Source: Cypionkella sp.
GTDB taxonomy: Bacteria; Pseudomonadota; Alphaproteobacteria; Rhodobacterales; Rhodobacteraceae
DNA length: 64,000 bases
Assembly: GCF_030652235.1 (NCBI RefSeq)
Contig: NZ_JAUSBA010000057.1
Location: 1-64,000, forward strand
Reading direction: 5' to 3'
Shown: one piece after another, positions 51,645 through 61,250 of the stretch
How the letters are laid out: each line of letters opens with the position of its first letter
Position numbering within the stretch: the stretch's first letter is position 1
The notes under the pieces: model-generated
Told to the model about the DNA's origin: nothing
The model's database searches: none
The model's input: only the letters and a program-made list of their open reading frames with translations
Made by a program: the position numbers and the translations under genes

Positions 51645-54481
51645 CACTCTGCCGCCTCGATATAGCTTTCCAAAGGCGGGCAAATACAGATCAGATTTCG
51701 GTCGCCATAGACGTTATCAACCCGCCCAATTGGCGGCCAATATTTATCCACCCGGAACGCCCCCGGCGGGAAACAGCCCTGCTCGCGCGGGTATTTTCGG
51801 GTCCAATCGGCAACCAGATCTTCCACCGTATGCGGCGCGTGCCGCAGCGGGCTGTCCTCGCTGGAAATCTCGCCGTCTTCGACCGCCTTGATCTCGGCCC
51901 GGATCGCCAGCAAAGCCGTGATAAAGCGGTCAATCTCGGCCTTGGTTTCGGATTCCGTAGGCTCCACCATCAACGTCCCCGACACCGGCCAAGACATGGT
52001 AGGGGCATGGAAGCCGTTATCAATCAGCCGCTTCGCGATGTCATCAACGGTAACGCCGACCTCGGCAAATGGCCGTGTATCAAGAATACATTCATGCGCC
52101 ACCCGTCCCTTGTTGCCCATGAACAAGATCGGATACGCCCCTTTCAGCCGTGCCGCGATGTAATTGGCGTTCAAGATCGCCACCCGCGTCGCCTGCGTCA
52201 GCCCCTCGCCGCCCATCATCAGACAATAGGCCCAAGAGATCAGCAGGATCGAGGCACTGCCATAAGGAGCCGCAGAAACCGCACCCTCGCCGCCCGTTTC
52301 AGAATGTCCCGGCAGGAACGCCGCAAGATGCGATTTCACCCCAATCGGCCCCATCCCCGGCCCACCCCCGCCATGCGGGATCGCGAAGGTTTTGTGCAGG
52401 TTAAGGTGGCTGACATCCGAGCCGATCTCACCGGGTTTCACGAGGCCCACCAGCGCGTTCATATTCGCGCCGTCAAGATAGACCTGCCCGCCAAATTCAT
52501 GGGTGATCCGGCAGATATCGCGCACGGTTTCCTCAAAAACGCCGTGGGTTGAGGGGTAAGTGATCATGCAAGCGGCTAGGTTGGCACCCGCAGCGGTGGC
52601 TTTGGCTCGGAAATCCTCTACATCGACGTCACCATTCGGCATGGCTTTCACCACCACCACCTCCATCCCCGCCATCTGCGCCGAGGCCGGATTGGTGCCA
52701 TGTGCCGAAACCGGGATCAGGCAGATGTTGCGGTGGCCTTCATTGCGCGAACGATGATAGGCGGCGATGGTCAACAGGCCAGCATATTCGCCCTGCGCGC
52801 CGGAATTGGGCTGCATCGAGAAGGCATCGTAGCCGGTGATTTCACACAGCTTATGCGACAAATCCTCGATCGCCTCGCGGTAGCCCAGCGCCTGATCTGC
52901 CGGGATAAACGGATGCAATGAGCCAAACTCGGGCCAGGTGATCGGCATCATCTCGGCGGCAGCATTCAGCTTCATCGTGCAAGACCCCAGTGGAATCATC
53001 GCGCGATCCAGTGCCAGATCGCGATCCGACAACCGCCGCATATAGCGCATCATTTCCGATTCCGCCCGGTTCATGTGGAACACCGGATGGGTCAGATACT
53101 CAGTTTCCCGCAGCATCGCTTCGGCAAAGCCCAGTTCTGCCTTTGCGGGGGGCGAGTCTTGAATTCCAAACGCCCGCAGCACCCGGCGGAGAACATCTTC
53201 GTTGCTGGTTTCATCCAAGCTGATACCGACATGATCGCGGCCCACCTTGCGGAAATTCAGCCCTTCCAGCCGCGCCGCCGCCAGAATCCCGGCTTGGCCA
53301 ACGCCAACATCCACGGTGATCGTATCGAAAAACTGCTTCTGCGGCAGGGTTGCCCCCGCGTCGCGCAGGGCTTTCGCCAAACGCACGGTCAGCGAATGTA
53401 CCCGCTCGGAAATAGCGCGCAGACCTAGTGGGCCATGAAACACCGCATACATTGAGGCCATCACCGCAAGCAAAGCCTGCGCGGTGCAGACGTTGCTGGT
53501 CGCCTTTTCGCGGCGGATATGCTGCTCGCGGGTTTGCAGGGAAAGGCGGTAGGCCTTGTTGCCGTGGCTGTCGATGGAGACGCCGACGATCCGCCCCGGC
53601 ATCTGGCGTTTGTGTTCGTCCTTACAGGCGAAAAACGCCGCATGCGGACCACCATACCCCAAAGGCACGCCAAAGCGCTGGCTGGAGCCGACCGCAATAT
53701 CGGCGCCCATCGCCCCCGGTTCTTTCAACATGCAGAGGGCAAGCAAGTCAGTCGCCACCACCGCAATCGCTTTGGCAGCGTGCATGGCGTCAATCCATGG
53801 GGTCAGATCGCGGACATCGCCCCAAGTGCCGGGATATTGGAAGATCGCGCCGAAGATCTGAGCCGGTTGCAGGGTTTCAGGATCGCCGATGATCACTTCG
53901 ATGCCCAAAGCCTTGGCACGGGTTTGGATCACGCCGATGGTTTGGGGGTGGCAATGTTCATCCACGAAAAACTTTTTCGCTTTCGATTTGGCGACACGCT
54001 GGGCCATGGTCATCGCTTCAGCCGCTGCTGTGGCTTCATCCAGCAAGGATGCGTTGGCAAAGGGAAGGCCAGTCAGATCGGCGACCATGGTTTGATAATT
54101 GAGCAAAGCCTCAAGTCGGCCCTGCGCAATTTCGGGCTGGTAGGGGGTATAGGCGGTATACCACGCGGGATTCTCTAGGATATTGCGCTGAATTGCGGGC
54201 GGCGTCACCGTGCCGTAATAGCCCTGCCCGATCAGACTGGTCATTACCTTATTGCGCCCCGCCACCGCGCGCATCCGCGCCAGCAGGTCATGTTCCGACA
54301 GCGGAGCCCAGCCCAAAGGAATGCTTTGGCGGATGGACGCGGGGACGGTTTCATCAATCAGCGCGTCAAGGTCAGCCACGCCAACCACTTTCAGCATCGC
54401 CTGCATTTCAGACGGTGACGGGCCGATGTGGCGGCGGTTGGCGAAATCGTAGGGATCATAGTCAACGGGTGTGAAGCTCAT
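51644..54481 (-). CDS. gcvP: glycine dehydrogenase (P protein)
   Basis: A 945-aa single-chain P protein of the glycine cleavage system; it decarboxylates glycine and loads the aminomethyl group on GcvH. '[10 protein letters not shown]' near the start, the N-terminal half ('[15 protein letters not shown]'), the PLP-Lys region '[23 protein letters not shown]' and '[11 protein letters not shown]' are all present at normal length. Start at 54481 fits 'aaggggag' and homologues. Confidence 0.97.
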   Translation of the reverse strand: MSFTPVDYDPYDFANRRHIGPSPSEMQAMLKVVGVADLDALIDETVPASIRQSIPLGWAPLSEHDLLARMRAVAGRNKVMTSLIGQGYYGTVTPPAIQRNILENPAWYTAYTPYQPEIAQGRLEALLNYQTMVADLTGLPFANASLLDEATAAAEAMTMAQRVAKSKAKKFFVDEHCHPQTIGVIQTRAKALGIEVIIGDPETLQPAQIFGAIFQYPGTWGDVRDLTPWIDAMHAAKAIAVVATDLLALCMLKEPGAMGADIAVGSSQRFGVPLGYGGPHAAFFACKDEHKRQMPGRIVGVSIDSHGNKAYRLSLQTREQHIRREKATSNVCTAQALLAVMASMYAVFHGPLGLRAISERVHSLTVRLAKALRDAGATLPQKQFFDTITVDVGVGQAGILAAARLEGLNFRKVGRDHVGISLDETSNEDVLRRVLRAFGIQDSPPAKAELGFAEAMLRETEYLTHPVFHMNRAESEMMRYMRRLSDRDLALDRAMIPLGSCTMKLNAAAEMMPITWPEFGSLHPFIPADQALGYREAIEDLSHKLCEITGYDAFSMQPNSGAQGEYAGLLTIAAYHRSRNEGHRNICLIPVSAHGTNPASAQMAGMEVVVVKAMPNGDVDVEDFRAKATAAGANLAACMITYPSTHGVFEETVRDICRITHEFGGQVYLDGANMNALVGLVKPGEIGSDVSHLNLHKTFAIPHGGGGPGMGPIGVKSHLAAFLPGHSETGGEGAVSAAPYGSASILLISWAYCLMMGGEGLTQATRVAILNANYIAARLKGAYPILFMGNKGRVAHECILDTRPFAEVGVTVDDIAKRLIDNGFHAPTMSWPVSGTLMVEPTESETKAEIDRFITALLAIRAEIKAVEDGEISSEDSPLRHAPHTVEDLVADWTRKYPREQGCFPPGAFRVDKYWPPIGRVDNVYGDRNLICICPPLESYIEAAE

Positions 54482-54566
54482 TGCGCTCCCCTTTGGATGC
54501 AAGAACCAGACCCCGGGAATCGGGGGCCAGAATGTTCGCAAAAATCTTGCGGGCCTGACGCCCCGA

Positions 54567-54926
54567 TCAGCCGATCAGATCGTTGTATTCGTCTTCGTCC
54601 ATCATGGCATCCAGCACCGACAGATCGTCGATCCTGATCTTGAAGAACCAAGCGGCCCCGGTGGGGTCTTCGTTCACCAGTGCCGGATTATCGACCAGTT
54701 TGGTGTTAACCTCGGTGATCTCACCATCCAATGGCGCGAGAATGTCCGACGCGGCCTTGACGCTTTCGATAACGCAAACCTCGTCACCCTCGGCGACCAC
54801 GGTTTCCACTTCGGGAAGCTCAATGAACACCACATCGCCCAGCGCGGTTGCGGCATGTTCGGTGATGCCAACCACCACCACATCGCCCTCGACGCGCAGC
54901 CATTCGTGATCTTTTGTGTATTTCAT
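54567..54926 (-). CDS. gcvH: glycine cleavage H protein
   Basis: A 119-aa lipoyl carrier. '[14 protein letters not shown]' at the start, lipoylation Lys in '[19 protein letters not shown]' and 'EDGAWFFKI'-like ending ('[25 protein letters not shown]') are typical. Located between gcvT and gcvP in one operon. Confidence 0.97.
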   Translation of the reverse strand: MKYTKDHEWLRVEGDVVVVGITEHAATALGDVVFIELPEVETVVAEGDEVCVIESVKAASDILAPLDGEITEVNTKLVDNPALVNEDPTGAAWFFKIRIDDLSVLDAMMDEDEYNDLIG

Positions 54927-54935
54927 CGGGTGTCC

Positions 54936-56072
54936 TCAGCGTTTGTAGGTGGTTGGATGGAAAGGCATGGTCGCGACGGTGACAGGCAGACGCTTGCCGC
55001 GCACCTCGCCTTCCAGCGCCGTGCCGGGGCTGGCAAACGCGGCTGCGACATAGCCCATCGCAATCGGCGCGTTGACGCTTGGGCCAAAGCCGCCCGAGGT
55101 GACTTGGCCCAAAGGCGTGGCATTGGGGGTAAACAGCTCGGTATGCTCGCGCATCGGCGCACGGCCTTCCGGGCGCAGGCCGACACGCTTGCGCTCGGGG
55201 CCCTCCGCCAGTTCTTGCAGGATGCGGGCCTCGCCGGGGAAGTCGCCTGCGCGCGCGCCACCTGCGCGGCGCGCCTTCTGGATCGCCCAAGTCAGCCCCG
55301 CCTCAACTGGGCTGGTGGTGGTGTCGATGTCATGGCCATAGAGGCAAAGCCCGGCCTCAAGCCGCAAGCTGTCGCGCGCACCAAGGCCGATGGGCATGAC
55401 TTCGGGCTGGTCGAGCAACACCTGAGCAAAGCTATGCAGGTGCGCGTTGGGAATTGAGATTTCGAAGCCATCTTCGCCCGTGTAGCCCGAGCGGGAAATC
55501 CACAGATCAGCACCCTGCCACGGCAGCACGGCTACATCCATAAAGCGCATCGCAGCCACGCCAGGGATCAACCGTGCCAAAGCTGCTTCGGCCTGCGGGC
55601 CTTGCAGCGCCAACAGCCCGCGATCCAGAACCGGGATCACCTCGGCATCCTCAAAAAGATACCTCTGCATATGCGCGATATCGGCGGTCTTGCAGGCGGC
55701 GTTGACCACGACGAAGATATGATCGCCGCGATTGGCGAACATCAGATCATCAAGGATGCCGCCGGTTTCATTGGTGAACAGCCCATAGCGCTGGCGGCCC
55801 TGCGTCACACCCAGCACATCGACGGGCATCAGCGCTTCAAACGCCAAGGCCAAAGCTTCATAGCTGGTTTTCGGGCGCAAGATCACTTGCCCCATGTGAC
55901 TGACATCGAACAGGCCCGCCGCAGCGCGGGTGTGCAGATGTTCCTTCATCACGCCAGCGGGATATTGCACCGCCATCTCATAGCCCGCAAACGGCACCAT
56001 TTTGCCGCCCAAACTGACATGCAGATCATGCAGACCCAATCTGAACAATTCTTCGGCCAAAGCCGCCCCCAT
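54936..56072 (-). CDS. gcvT: aminomethyltransferase (T protein)
   Basis: A 378-aa enzyme that moves the methylene group from GcvH to THF. Conserved pieces: 'LHVSLGGKMVPFAGYEMAVQYPAGV', 'GLFDVSHMGQV', 'GYTGEDGFEI', 'GLGARDSLRLEAGLCLYGHDID' (in parts, Asp of the family), 'FGPSVNAPIAMGYV'. Start at ATG 56072 is chosen from the alignment; the in-frame extension to 56120 lies in the leader. First gene of gcvTHP, behind the glycine riboswitch. Confidence 0.95.
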   Translation of the reverse strand: MGAALAEELFRLGLHDLHVSLGGKMVPFAGYEMAVQYPAGVMKEHLHTRAAAGLFDVSHMGQVILRPKTSYEALALAFEALMPVDVLGVTQGRQRYGLFTNETGGILDDLMFANRGDHIFVVVNAACKTADIAHMQRYLFEDAEVIPVLDRGLLALQGPQAEAALARLIPGVAAMRFMDVAVLPWQGADLWISRSGYTGEDGFEISIPNAHLHSFAQVLLDQPEVMPIGLGARDSLRLEAGLCLYGHDIDTTTSPVEAGLTWAIQKARRAGGARAGDFPGEARILQELAEGPERKRVGLRPEGRAPMREHTELFTPNATPLGQVTSGGFGPSVNAPIAMGYVAAAFASPGTALEGEVRGKRLPVTVATMPFHPTTYKR

Positions 56073-56133
56073 AACTGCCGGATACGCATACCGGCACCGA
56101 TCAGGCGGACCAATCCCCACCCTTCGATGCCCC

Positions 56134-56305
56134 CTCTGTCTATACCCAACTTGGGCGCCTGAGATCGTTATCCCTTCGGCGGGTGCGGACGCACCACTCT
56201 CCAGAGTCTGTTATCAGAACGGTCCTTGAGCCTGAGAGTTTACCGGGGCGGTTGCTCCTTCGGCACCAGAAGTTTCCTGCTGGATTCTCCCGATCCTGAT
56301 ACCTT
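56134..56305 (-). promoter_or_regulatory. tandem glycine riboswitch
   Basis: Reading leftward, the first aptamer shows 'gccgaaggagcaa', 'ccgcccc' and 'aaactctcaggc' with 'aaggaccg'. The second shows 'actctggagagt', 'cgccgaagggataa', 'atctcaggc' and closes at 'gacagag' (56134-56140). These are the conserved blocks of both halves of the gcvT element. It lies 60 bases before gcvT and should switch the operon on when glycine is high. Confidence 0.93.
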
Positions 56306-56374
56306 TAGCTAGCGCAGAGGCTGCGGGGCTTGCAAGTGAAAAGAATACGACGGTATGCACCTGCTTTACGACAC

Positions 56375-57655
56375 TCAGACGCGGGCAGGCGTGGCAATGA
56401 TCATCCGGTAGGCGAGCCAGACACCAAGGATGCCAAAAATCACTCCACCCAATGCTTGCCCAATCAACACGCCCTGCGCGCCCCAATACTGCGCGAACCA
56501 CCACGCCAAGGGCACGGTGCCAATGGTATGGCGACCCCAGTTGATCAGGGTGGACATCAACGGGCGGCCCAAGTTATTGCAGGCGGCATTTGCCATGAAA
56601 ATCGCGCCGTTGAAGAAAAACAACAGGCACAGCGGGCCGCAAAACAGATAGACCAGATCGCGCGTCAGCCCCTCGGCATGGAACAGATCAGCGATGGGCG
56701 CGCGCAGGGCGAACAGGATGACCGTGACGATGACAACGACGACGGCGGTAAACTTCAACCCATCAAGGAAGGTTTGCAGCACCCGGTCCATCCGCCCTGC
56801 CCCATAGTTCTGGCCGATGATCGGGCCAATCGCGCCCGACAAAGCGAAAATCACACCCAAGGCCACCGGGGTTAGCCGCCCGGCAATCGCCATCCCCGCC
56901 ACTGCGGCCTCGCCATAACCCGACACCATCCGCGTCACCATCGCCTGTCCCAATGGGGTGGCGACTTGGGTTAAAATCGCAGGCCCGGCAATCGCATAGA
57001 CCGGGGCGAGGTCGGCCTTCAGCCCCTCGATCGACGGCCGATCAAAGCCGCCGTGATGCCGGATTACCGGGATCAGCGACACGCCTGCAATCACGATCCG
57101 CGACACCACTGACGCAATCGCAGCCCCAGTCAGATCCAGATGCAGCCCAAAGATCAGGATCGGGTCCAGCACTGCATTGGCCGCTGCCCCCCACAACGTT
57201 GCCGCCATCGCCCGCCGCGCGTCGCCATGGCTGCGCAGGATCGCGCCGCCGATCATCCCCACCATCAAGAAAGGTTGTGCCGGAATGACGATGCGCAGGA
57301 AATGCACGGTTAACTCGTGCGTGCGCCCCACCGCGCCCAGCAGGCTGACAATACCGGGTAAAAAGGCCCAGACCACCGCGGCAAAGAGAATGCCAAAAGC
57401 GATGCCAAGGATCATGCCATTGGTGGCCTTTTCCCGCGCCATCACCAGATTGCGTTGCCCCACCGCCCGCGCCACCAAGGCCGAAACGGCAATAGAAAGC
57501 CCGATGCCGAACGAGGTGGTAAAGAACAGGATCGCCCCGGCGTAACCCACTGCCGCCGTGATATCCTGTTGGTTCAGCATCGAGATGAACACCATGTTGA
57601 TCAGATCAACCGAGAAAATCGCCATCAGCCCGACCGAATTGGTCAGCGACATCAC
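56375..57655 (-). CDS. MATE-family efflux transporter, 5' end cut by integrated element
   Basis: A 426-aa multidrug/oligosaccharide exporter of the MATE family: 'SLTNSVGLMAIFSVDLINMVF' in helix 1, 'GYAGAILFFTTSFGIGLSIAVSALVARAVGQ', '12-helix' layout with 'VALGVIFALSGAIGPIIGQNYGAGR' (in parts). The host-like frame continues upstream of the GTG/ATG at 57655/57652 as 'GFQRVFRHITVM' and meets a TAA at 57686-57688, next to the integrase gene. Relatives have a longer N-terminus, so the original start was displaced. A shortened protein from GTG 57655 is possible but lacks about 10-25 residues and its promoter. Confidence 0.85.
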   Translation of the reverse strand: MMSLTNSVGLMAIFSVDLINMVFISMLNQQDITAAVGYAGAILFFTTSFGIGLSIAVSALVARAVGQRNLVMAREKATNGMILGIAFGILFAAVVWAFLPGIVSLLGAVGRTHELTVHFLRIVIPAQPFLMVGMIGGAILRSHGDARRAMAATLWGAAANAVLDPILIFGLHLDLTGAAIASVVSRIVIAGVSLIPVIRHHGGFDRPSIEGLKADLAPVYAIAGPAILTQVATPLGQAMVTRMVSGYGEAAVAGMAIAGRLTPVALGVIFALSGAIGPIIGQNYGAGRMDRVLQTFLDGLKFTAVVVVIVTVILFALRAPIADLFHAEGLTRDLVYLFCGPLCLLFFFNGAIFMANAACNNLGRPLMSTLINWGRHTIGTVPLAWWFAQYWGAQGVLIGQALGGVIFGILGVWLAYRMIIATPARV

Positions 57656-57659
57656 CGTG

Positions 57660-57730
57660 ATGTGGCGGAATACTCGCTGAAACCCTTATTTCATTGGTTT
57701 TGCTGGATATATGTTGCGCTTCAAGCGCAT
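57660..57730. other. probable left attachment site (junction of host and element)
   Basis: Similarity to MATE N-termini ends within 57656-57685, and the integrase gene starts at 57785. The recombination core should lie here; it cannot be defined without the right end. 'tgcgcttcaagcgca' (57715-57729) is a perfect 7-1-7 palindrome, and its first 13 bases recur at 62472-62484. Confidence 0.55.
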
Positions 57731-57737
57731 AAACTCC

Positions 57738-57779
57738 ATACATGGCGGGCAGTACATACATACATGACCATACATGAGG
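57738..57779. promoter_or_regulatory. 'atacatg' direct repeats upstream of the integrase gene
   Basis: Copies at 57738, 57760 and 57770; the last two are in 10-base steps ('atacatgacc' then 'atacatgagg'). 'ccatacat' recurs before the primase-like gene (63100-63107). They may bind the integrase arm domain or a regulator. Confidence 0.4.
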
Positions 57780-57784
57780 CCCAA

Positions 57785-59386
57785 ATGAGCGGCGTTAAGA
57801 AGAAGCATTTCGACCTGCCCCAGTACGTCACCAAAACCACCAAAGGCCTGTACAAGTATCAACGCCGGGTGCCGCCAGAACTGCAGAAAATCCTGTCCCG
57901 CAGCAAATGGGAACATTCGTTAGGCAGCAATTCCGGCAAGGCTTATGACCTCGCCAAACAGTACACCGACCAACACGACGCCGAAATCGCCGCGCTTCGC
58001 AATCCTGACACCGCGAAGCCCCGCGAAATGGAAATCATAGGCACCCGCGTTCAAGCACGAATAGCCTCTATGACGGCACAGGGCGTTGCCAGTGGTGACG
58101 ACGACACCACGTTTGACCCCGAAGCCCGCGCCGATGATGGGTTTCAAAATGCTATTGGGGAAATGTGGCGGCGTGTTCCCAAAGCGATGGAGTTGGCGGA
58201 AGAGGTTCGCGACCCAACAGCGCGGTACAATCGTCTTGTGAACTTGTTCACTTTCGCCTTTGGTGATCAGTCCCGCGCCACGGTTGAGGGTTTGCCTACG
58301 TTCGCCCCCCCGTCAGGGGGGTATGACCTGCGCCAATACACCATGCACAAGGCGATGCTGACGGAGGCACTGGAGGCCCTCGCCCCGATGCCATCACAGA
58401 CCCCAGACGAAATGCGGATATCCGCGCTGATGGAAACCTATTCCAAGGCCCAAGGCGCGCGCCCGAATACCGCAGACGGTAACCGCAGACGGGTGAAGCG
58501 GCTGGTGGCGTTTGCAGGTGACCATGGTCTAGAGCACTACACCGAAGCCATCCTAAAGCGCTACCGCGATCATCTGGTGAATGGGGACCCGAACGCGAAG
58601 CCGAAGGCGATAGAACCCATCCAAGCGGGAACCGTTCGACAGTACTTTTCCTGTCTAAAGGCTGTCTGGAATTGGGCTGCGGATGAATTCCCCGAACATC
58701 GGGAACTAGTATTCCCCCGCGTTCGGATGCCGAAGAATAACGCCACCGTGGAAAGCACGCGCTGGCAAGCGTTCGATGACGAGCAAATCAAGCTGGTGTG
58801 GAAGCTTGTGAGCGATGCATGGAGTCCAGACGCGAAAAGCAAACTGTCACAGTCCCGGCGGAAAGCGTTTTTGATGGCCATCCGAGTCCTGCTCTACACT
58901 GGCATGCGCCCCGCCGAACTGTTCCGGATCAAACACGGCGACGTATCGAACGGCGTTTTAAGCATTCACCACACCAAAACCAACACGCCCCGCCAGATAC
59001 CGCTGGCCAAGCACTTGGCGGACTTTCCTGCGTATCTGGAGGCCGGAGGTTTTGCGGCTGAAATGGAGGCGGGTAAAACCTCAATCGTGGCAGGGAAGGT
59101 ATACAACAAGCCGACACTGCCAGAAACACTTGCAGGCAGTCTGACGGACAATTTCGTGCCGATCATCCGCAAGGGCGGAATCACGAATAATCGGCTGGTA
59201 CTGTATTCTTGTAAGGACACGCTAGTGAATCGGCTGTCCCGTGGCGGGTGCGGCGATGATGTTGTGCGCGGTATCATTGGCCACGTGACGCCGGGGAAAC
59301 TGAGGCACTACAAGGAGCCTCTGGCGCAGTCCGTGGAAGGCATGGCGGCGATGCGGCGGGCGCTGGATGCGATAACCTACTGGTGA
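57785..59386 (+). CDS. int: tyrosine-type site-specific integrase
   Basis: A 533-aa recombinase. The N-terminal part is a phage-type arm/core-binding region; the catalytic domain begins near residue 330. Catalytic Arg in 'LLYTGMRPAELFRIKHGDV', His in 'IIGHVTPGKLRHYKEPLA' with the nucleophile Tyr in 'RHYKE'. The usual HxxR box is replaced by 'YSCKDTLVNRL' (Y..K). ATG 57785 has 'gagg' upstream; the long frame to the left overlaps MATE antisense. It sits at the element's left end facing inward. Confidence 0.92.
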   Translation: MSGVKKKHFDLPQYVTKTTKGLYKYQRRVPPELQKILSRSKWEHSLGSNSGKAYDLAKQYTDQHDAEIAALRNPDTAKPREMEIIGTRVQARIASMTAQGVASGDDDTTFDPEARADDGFQNAIGEMWRRVPKAMELAEEVRDPTARYNRLVNLFTFAFGDQSRATVEGLPTFAPPSGGYDLRQYTMHKAMLTEALEALAPMPSQTPDEMRISALMETYSKAQGARPNTADGNRRRVKRLVAFAGDHGLEHYTEAILKRYRDHLVNGDPNAKPKAIEPIQAGTVRQYFSCLKAVWNWAADEFPEHRELVFPRVRMPKNNATVESTRWQAFDDEQIKLVWKLVSDAWSPDAKSKLSQSRRKAFLMAIRVLLYTGMRPAELFRIKHGDVSNGVLSIHHTKTNTPRQIPLAKHLADFPAYLEAGGFAAEMEAGKTSIVAGKVYNKPTLPETLAGSLTDNFVPIIRKGGITNNRLVLYSCKDTLVNRLSRGGCGDDVVRGIIGHVTPGKLRHYKEPLAQSVEGMAAMRRALDAITYW

Positions 59387-59721
59387 AGGGCTGACGCCCT
59401 CCCCTACCCCCTAAAGCACGCCTGCCATCCTGTTCTCAGGGCGGCGGGCGTACCTTTCACAGCCTCGACACATCACCGCCTCACACATCCTCACACCGAC
59501 CCAACAGCGCGGCGGGCATCTGATTTTGATGCCTCGACAGGTCACCAAGTTTCAAGCCTTTAGGCCTCTGTGGAATTATTGAGCGCGTCAGCGCTAAAAT
59601 CCACAAGTACATATGAAATCGTTAAACGCAGATTATGCGCCGTTATGTGTGGTAAATTTGACTCACTACCAGAAATGGTAGTATAAGGAGGTAACGAAAA
59701 GCTAAATCACGAAAGATATCC
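59387..59721. other. leader and promoter region of the small-gene operon
   Basis: No gene seen in the first 260 bases. The end carries the promoter-operator at 59658-59687 and an 'aaggaggt' sequence at 59685-59692 that lies 29 bases ahead of the first ATG. Confidence 0.5.
59658..59687 (+). promoter_or_regulatory. promoter with internal operator
   Basis: TTGACT (59658-59663), 18-base spacer, TATAAG (59682-59687). The spacer contains the perfect inverted repeat 'ctacca-gaaa-tggtag' (59666-59681), well placed for a repressor. Confidence 0.65.
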
Positions 59722-60231
59722 ATGCCCCTTTTCATTTCGCAACGCAAACTGATGGAGATCACGAACGTCTCAGTCACGACCGTCAATAACCACCTCACAG
59801 ATACCCCAATCATTCGCTATGACCGACACCCGCACTATTACTTGTCGGAGGTGGTGATGAAACTAAATCGCCATGCATCATCTTACATTGATCGGCTCAC
59901 ATATGCCGCCGAAGATGATGAAGAATTGTACACGGGCGTCGACTCCCTGCGTGTGGCAGAATCCTTTGATTCATATATCCGCCGCGATGTTCGGATGGAT
60001 GCACGCGCTAAGAGCGTTCGCAATTCATTCTTCAATTCATTGGCCCTATGCGACGGCGCGCGGACGTATATGACTTACTCCGAGTCCTTGCGTTTGAAGT
60101 TACTTTTAAACGGTCCAGTCTCAATGTTTTTGCTGACCGGGGACAATTCAGAACTGCCCTTGTGGCATGGGGGCTTTAGCCCTGCTTTTGCCTTGGTCAA
60201 TTCAGGGCTAGATTCCAAGGTGGCAGCATGA
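59722..60231 (+). CDS. putative helix-turn-helix protein of the integrated element
   Basis: A 169-aa protein, not recognised. The start 'FISQRKLMEITNVSVTTVNNHLTD' has the spacing of a helix-turn-helix or excisionase-type DNA-binding motif. The middle is charged and helical; the C-terminal third ('MTYSESLRLKLLLNGPVSMF') is mixed. First gene of a coupled operon; it ends with ATGA overlapping the next gene. It might bind the operator upstream. Confidence 0.65.
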   Translation: MPLFISQRKLMEITNVSVTTVNNHLTDTPIIRYDRHPHYYLSEVVMKLNRHASSYIDRLTYAAEDDEELYTGVDSLRVAESFDSYIRRDVRMDARAKSVRNSFFNSLALCDGARTYMTYSESLRLKLLLNGPVSMFLLTGDNSELPLWHGGFSPAFALVNSGLDSKVAA

Positions 60232-60461
60232 CCGTTCGCACCATCACCCGCACCGATCACCAGCACCGCCTAGACATCCTGCGCAGGCTTGTCATCGGTT
60301 CGCCAGATGCCTGCCACAGCCTCTATCAAGCCTGTGATGGGTCTGCCGCCGAAGTAACCATGGCAATGGATTCATATGAAAAACTCTGTGCGGCTTTCCG
60401 GGACGGAACGAATTTGACCCGTCATGACGTGGTGCAGCTACTATCGGGGGCAGTCGAATGA
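60228..60461 (+). CDS. small unknown protein, paralogue A
   Basis: A 77-aa protein with no known domain. The segment 'LRRLVIGSPDACHSLYQAC' to 'LTRHDVVQLL' aligns throughout with the next gene's product ('IRRLVLSNQAACRNLHRLG' to 'LKRDEVERLI'), so the two genes are tandem paralogues. Overlaps both neighbours as ATGA. Confidence 0.7.
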   Translation: MTVRTITRTDHQHRLDILRRLVIGSPDACHSLYQACDGSAAEVTMAMDSYEKLCAAFRDGTNLTRHDVVQLLSGAVE

Positions 60462-60745
60462 CCGCGTACCTAGTCAGCATTCGCCGCCTTGTTCTGTCCA
60501 ATCAAGCAGCTTGCCGGAACCTCCACAGACTCGGCGGCGGAACCGAAGCCGGAATTGAACGAGCGCTCAATTCGGAGGCGTACCTTACAGCCGCTTTCAA
60601 GTCGGCAACGCGATTAAAACGCGATGAGGTAGAGCGCCTCATTAATTCGGTGATGGGGTCAAATAAAGAAGAGACCACGAAAGCTACATACAATGATGTG
60701 CAGCATATTTTGATGGCAGAATTTGCCGCAACGAAAGGACGTTAA
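60458..60745 (+). CDS. small unknown protein, paralogue B
   Basis: A 95-aa protein, longer than paralogue A by a C-terminal helical extension ('SNKEETTKATYNDVQHILM'). Predicted helical, basic in the first half. Start overlaps the stop of paralogue A (ATGA). Function unknown. Confidence 0.7.
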   Translation: MTAYLVSIRRLVLSNQAACRNLHRLGGGTEAGIERALNSEAYLTAAFKSATRLKRDEVERLINSVMGSNKEETTKATYNDVQHILMAEFAATKGR

Positions 60746-60746
60746 G

Positions 60747-61250
60747 ATGTTTGAAAGTGATACAACACAGTTTGAAAAGCTAGTCTCAGATTCAGAGACG
60801 CTTAAAACCAAGTGGACAGCCGTCTGTGAAGCTGTTCAGACCGACATTAAGAATCGCTATGGACTCGACGTGGACGAGTCCACTGTGCGCAAGATTGGTG
60901 AGGTGCGGCTATTCACATTGTCCAATTACGCTGCGCTAGATCAAGCGGAATACTCAAAGCAAGTAGAGGCATTGCCACAGCTTGCCGAGGTCATTCGGAT
61001 TCGTGAAATCGCCGCCGGAAACATGATTGTGCGGAAGGCCGCGCTGGATGAAATCAACGCGATGCCAAACCGCTCTAAAACCAACCGCGCCGATAAGATC
61101 AGCGAAGCCCGCCGTTTGAATGTGGCCACCAGTGGCGCGGATTATGACGACTCCGGTTACAGCCATGAGCAGAAGGTTCAAATGTTGCTTACGATTTCCA
61201 ATATCTCTGCCCGGATCAGTCAGGCGCGGGCATGGGGTATCCTGAAATGA
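60747..61250 (+). CDS. unknown helical protein of the integrated element
   Basis: A 167-aa protein, not recognised. It is rich in helix-forming residues ('FEKLVSDSETLKTKWTAVCEAVQTDI', in parts) without membrane segment or signal. ATG 60747 has 'aaagga' 8 bases upstream. The end overlaps the following start as ATGA. Confidence 0.7.
   Translation: MFESDTTQFEKLVSDSETLKTKWTAVCEAVQTDIKNRYGLDVDESTVRKIGEVRLFTLSNYAALDQAEYSKQVEALPQLAEVIRIREIAAGNMIVRKAALDEINAMPNRSKTNRADKISEARRLNVATSGADYDDSGYSHEQKVQMLLTISNISARISQARAWGILK

Noticed and set aside
57455-57784. N-terminal extension of the integrase frame
   Set aside because: It is antisense to the MATE gene and lacks a start signal; the integrase starts at 57785 behind 'gagg'.
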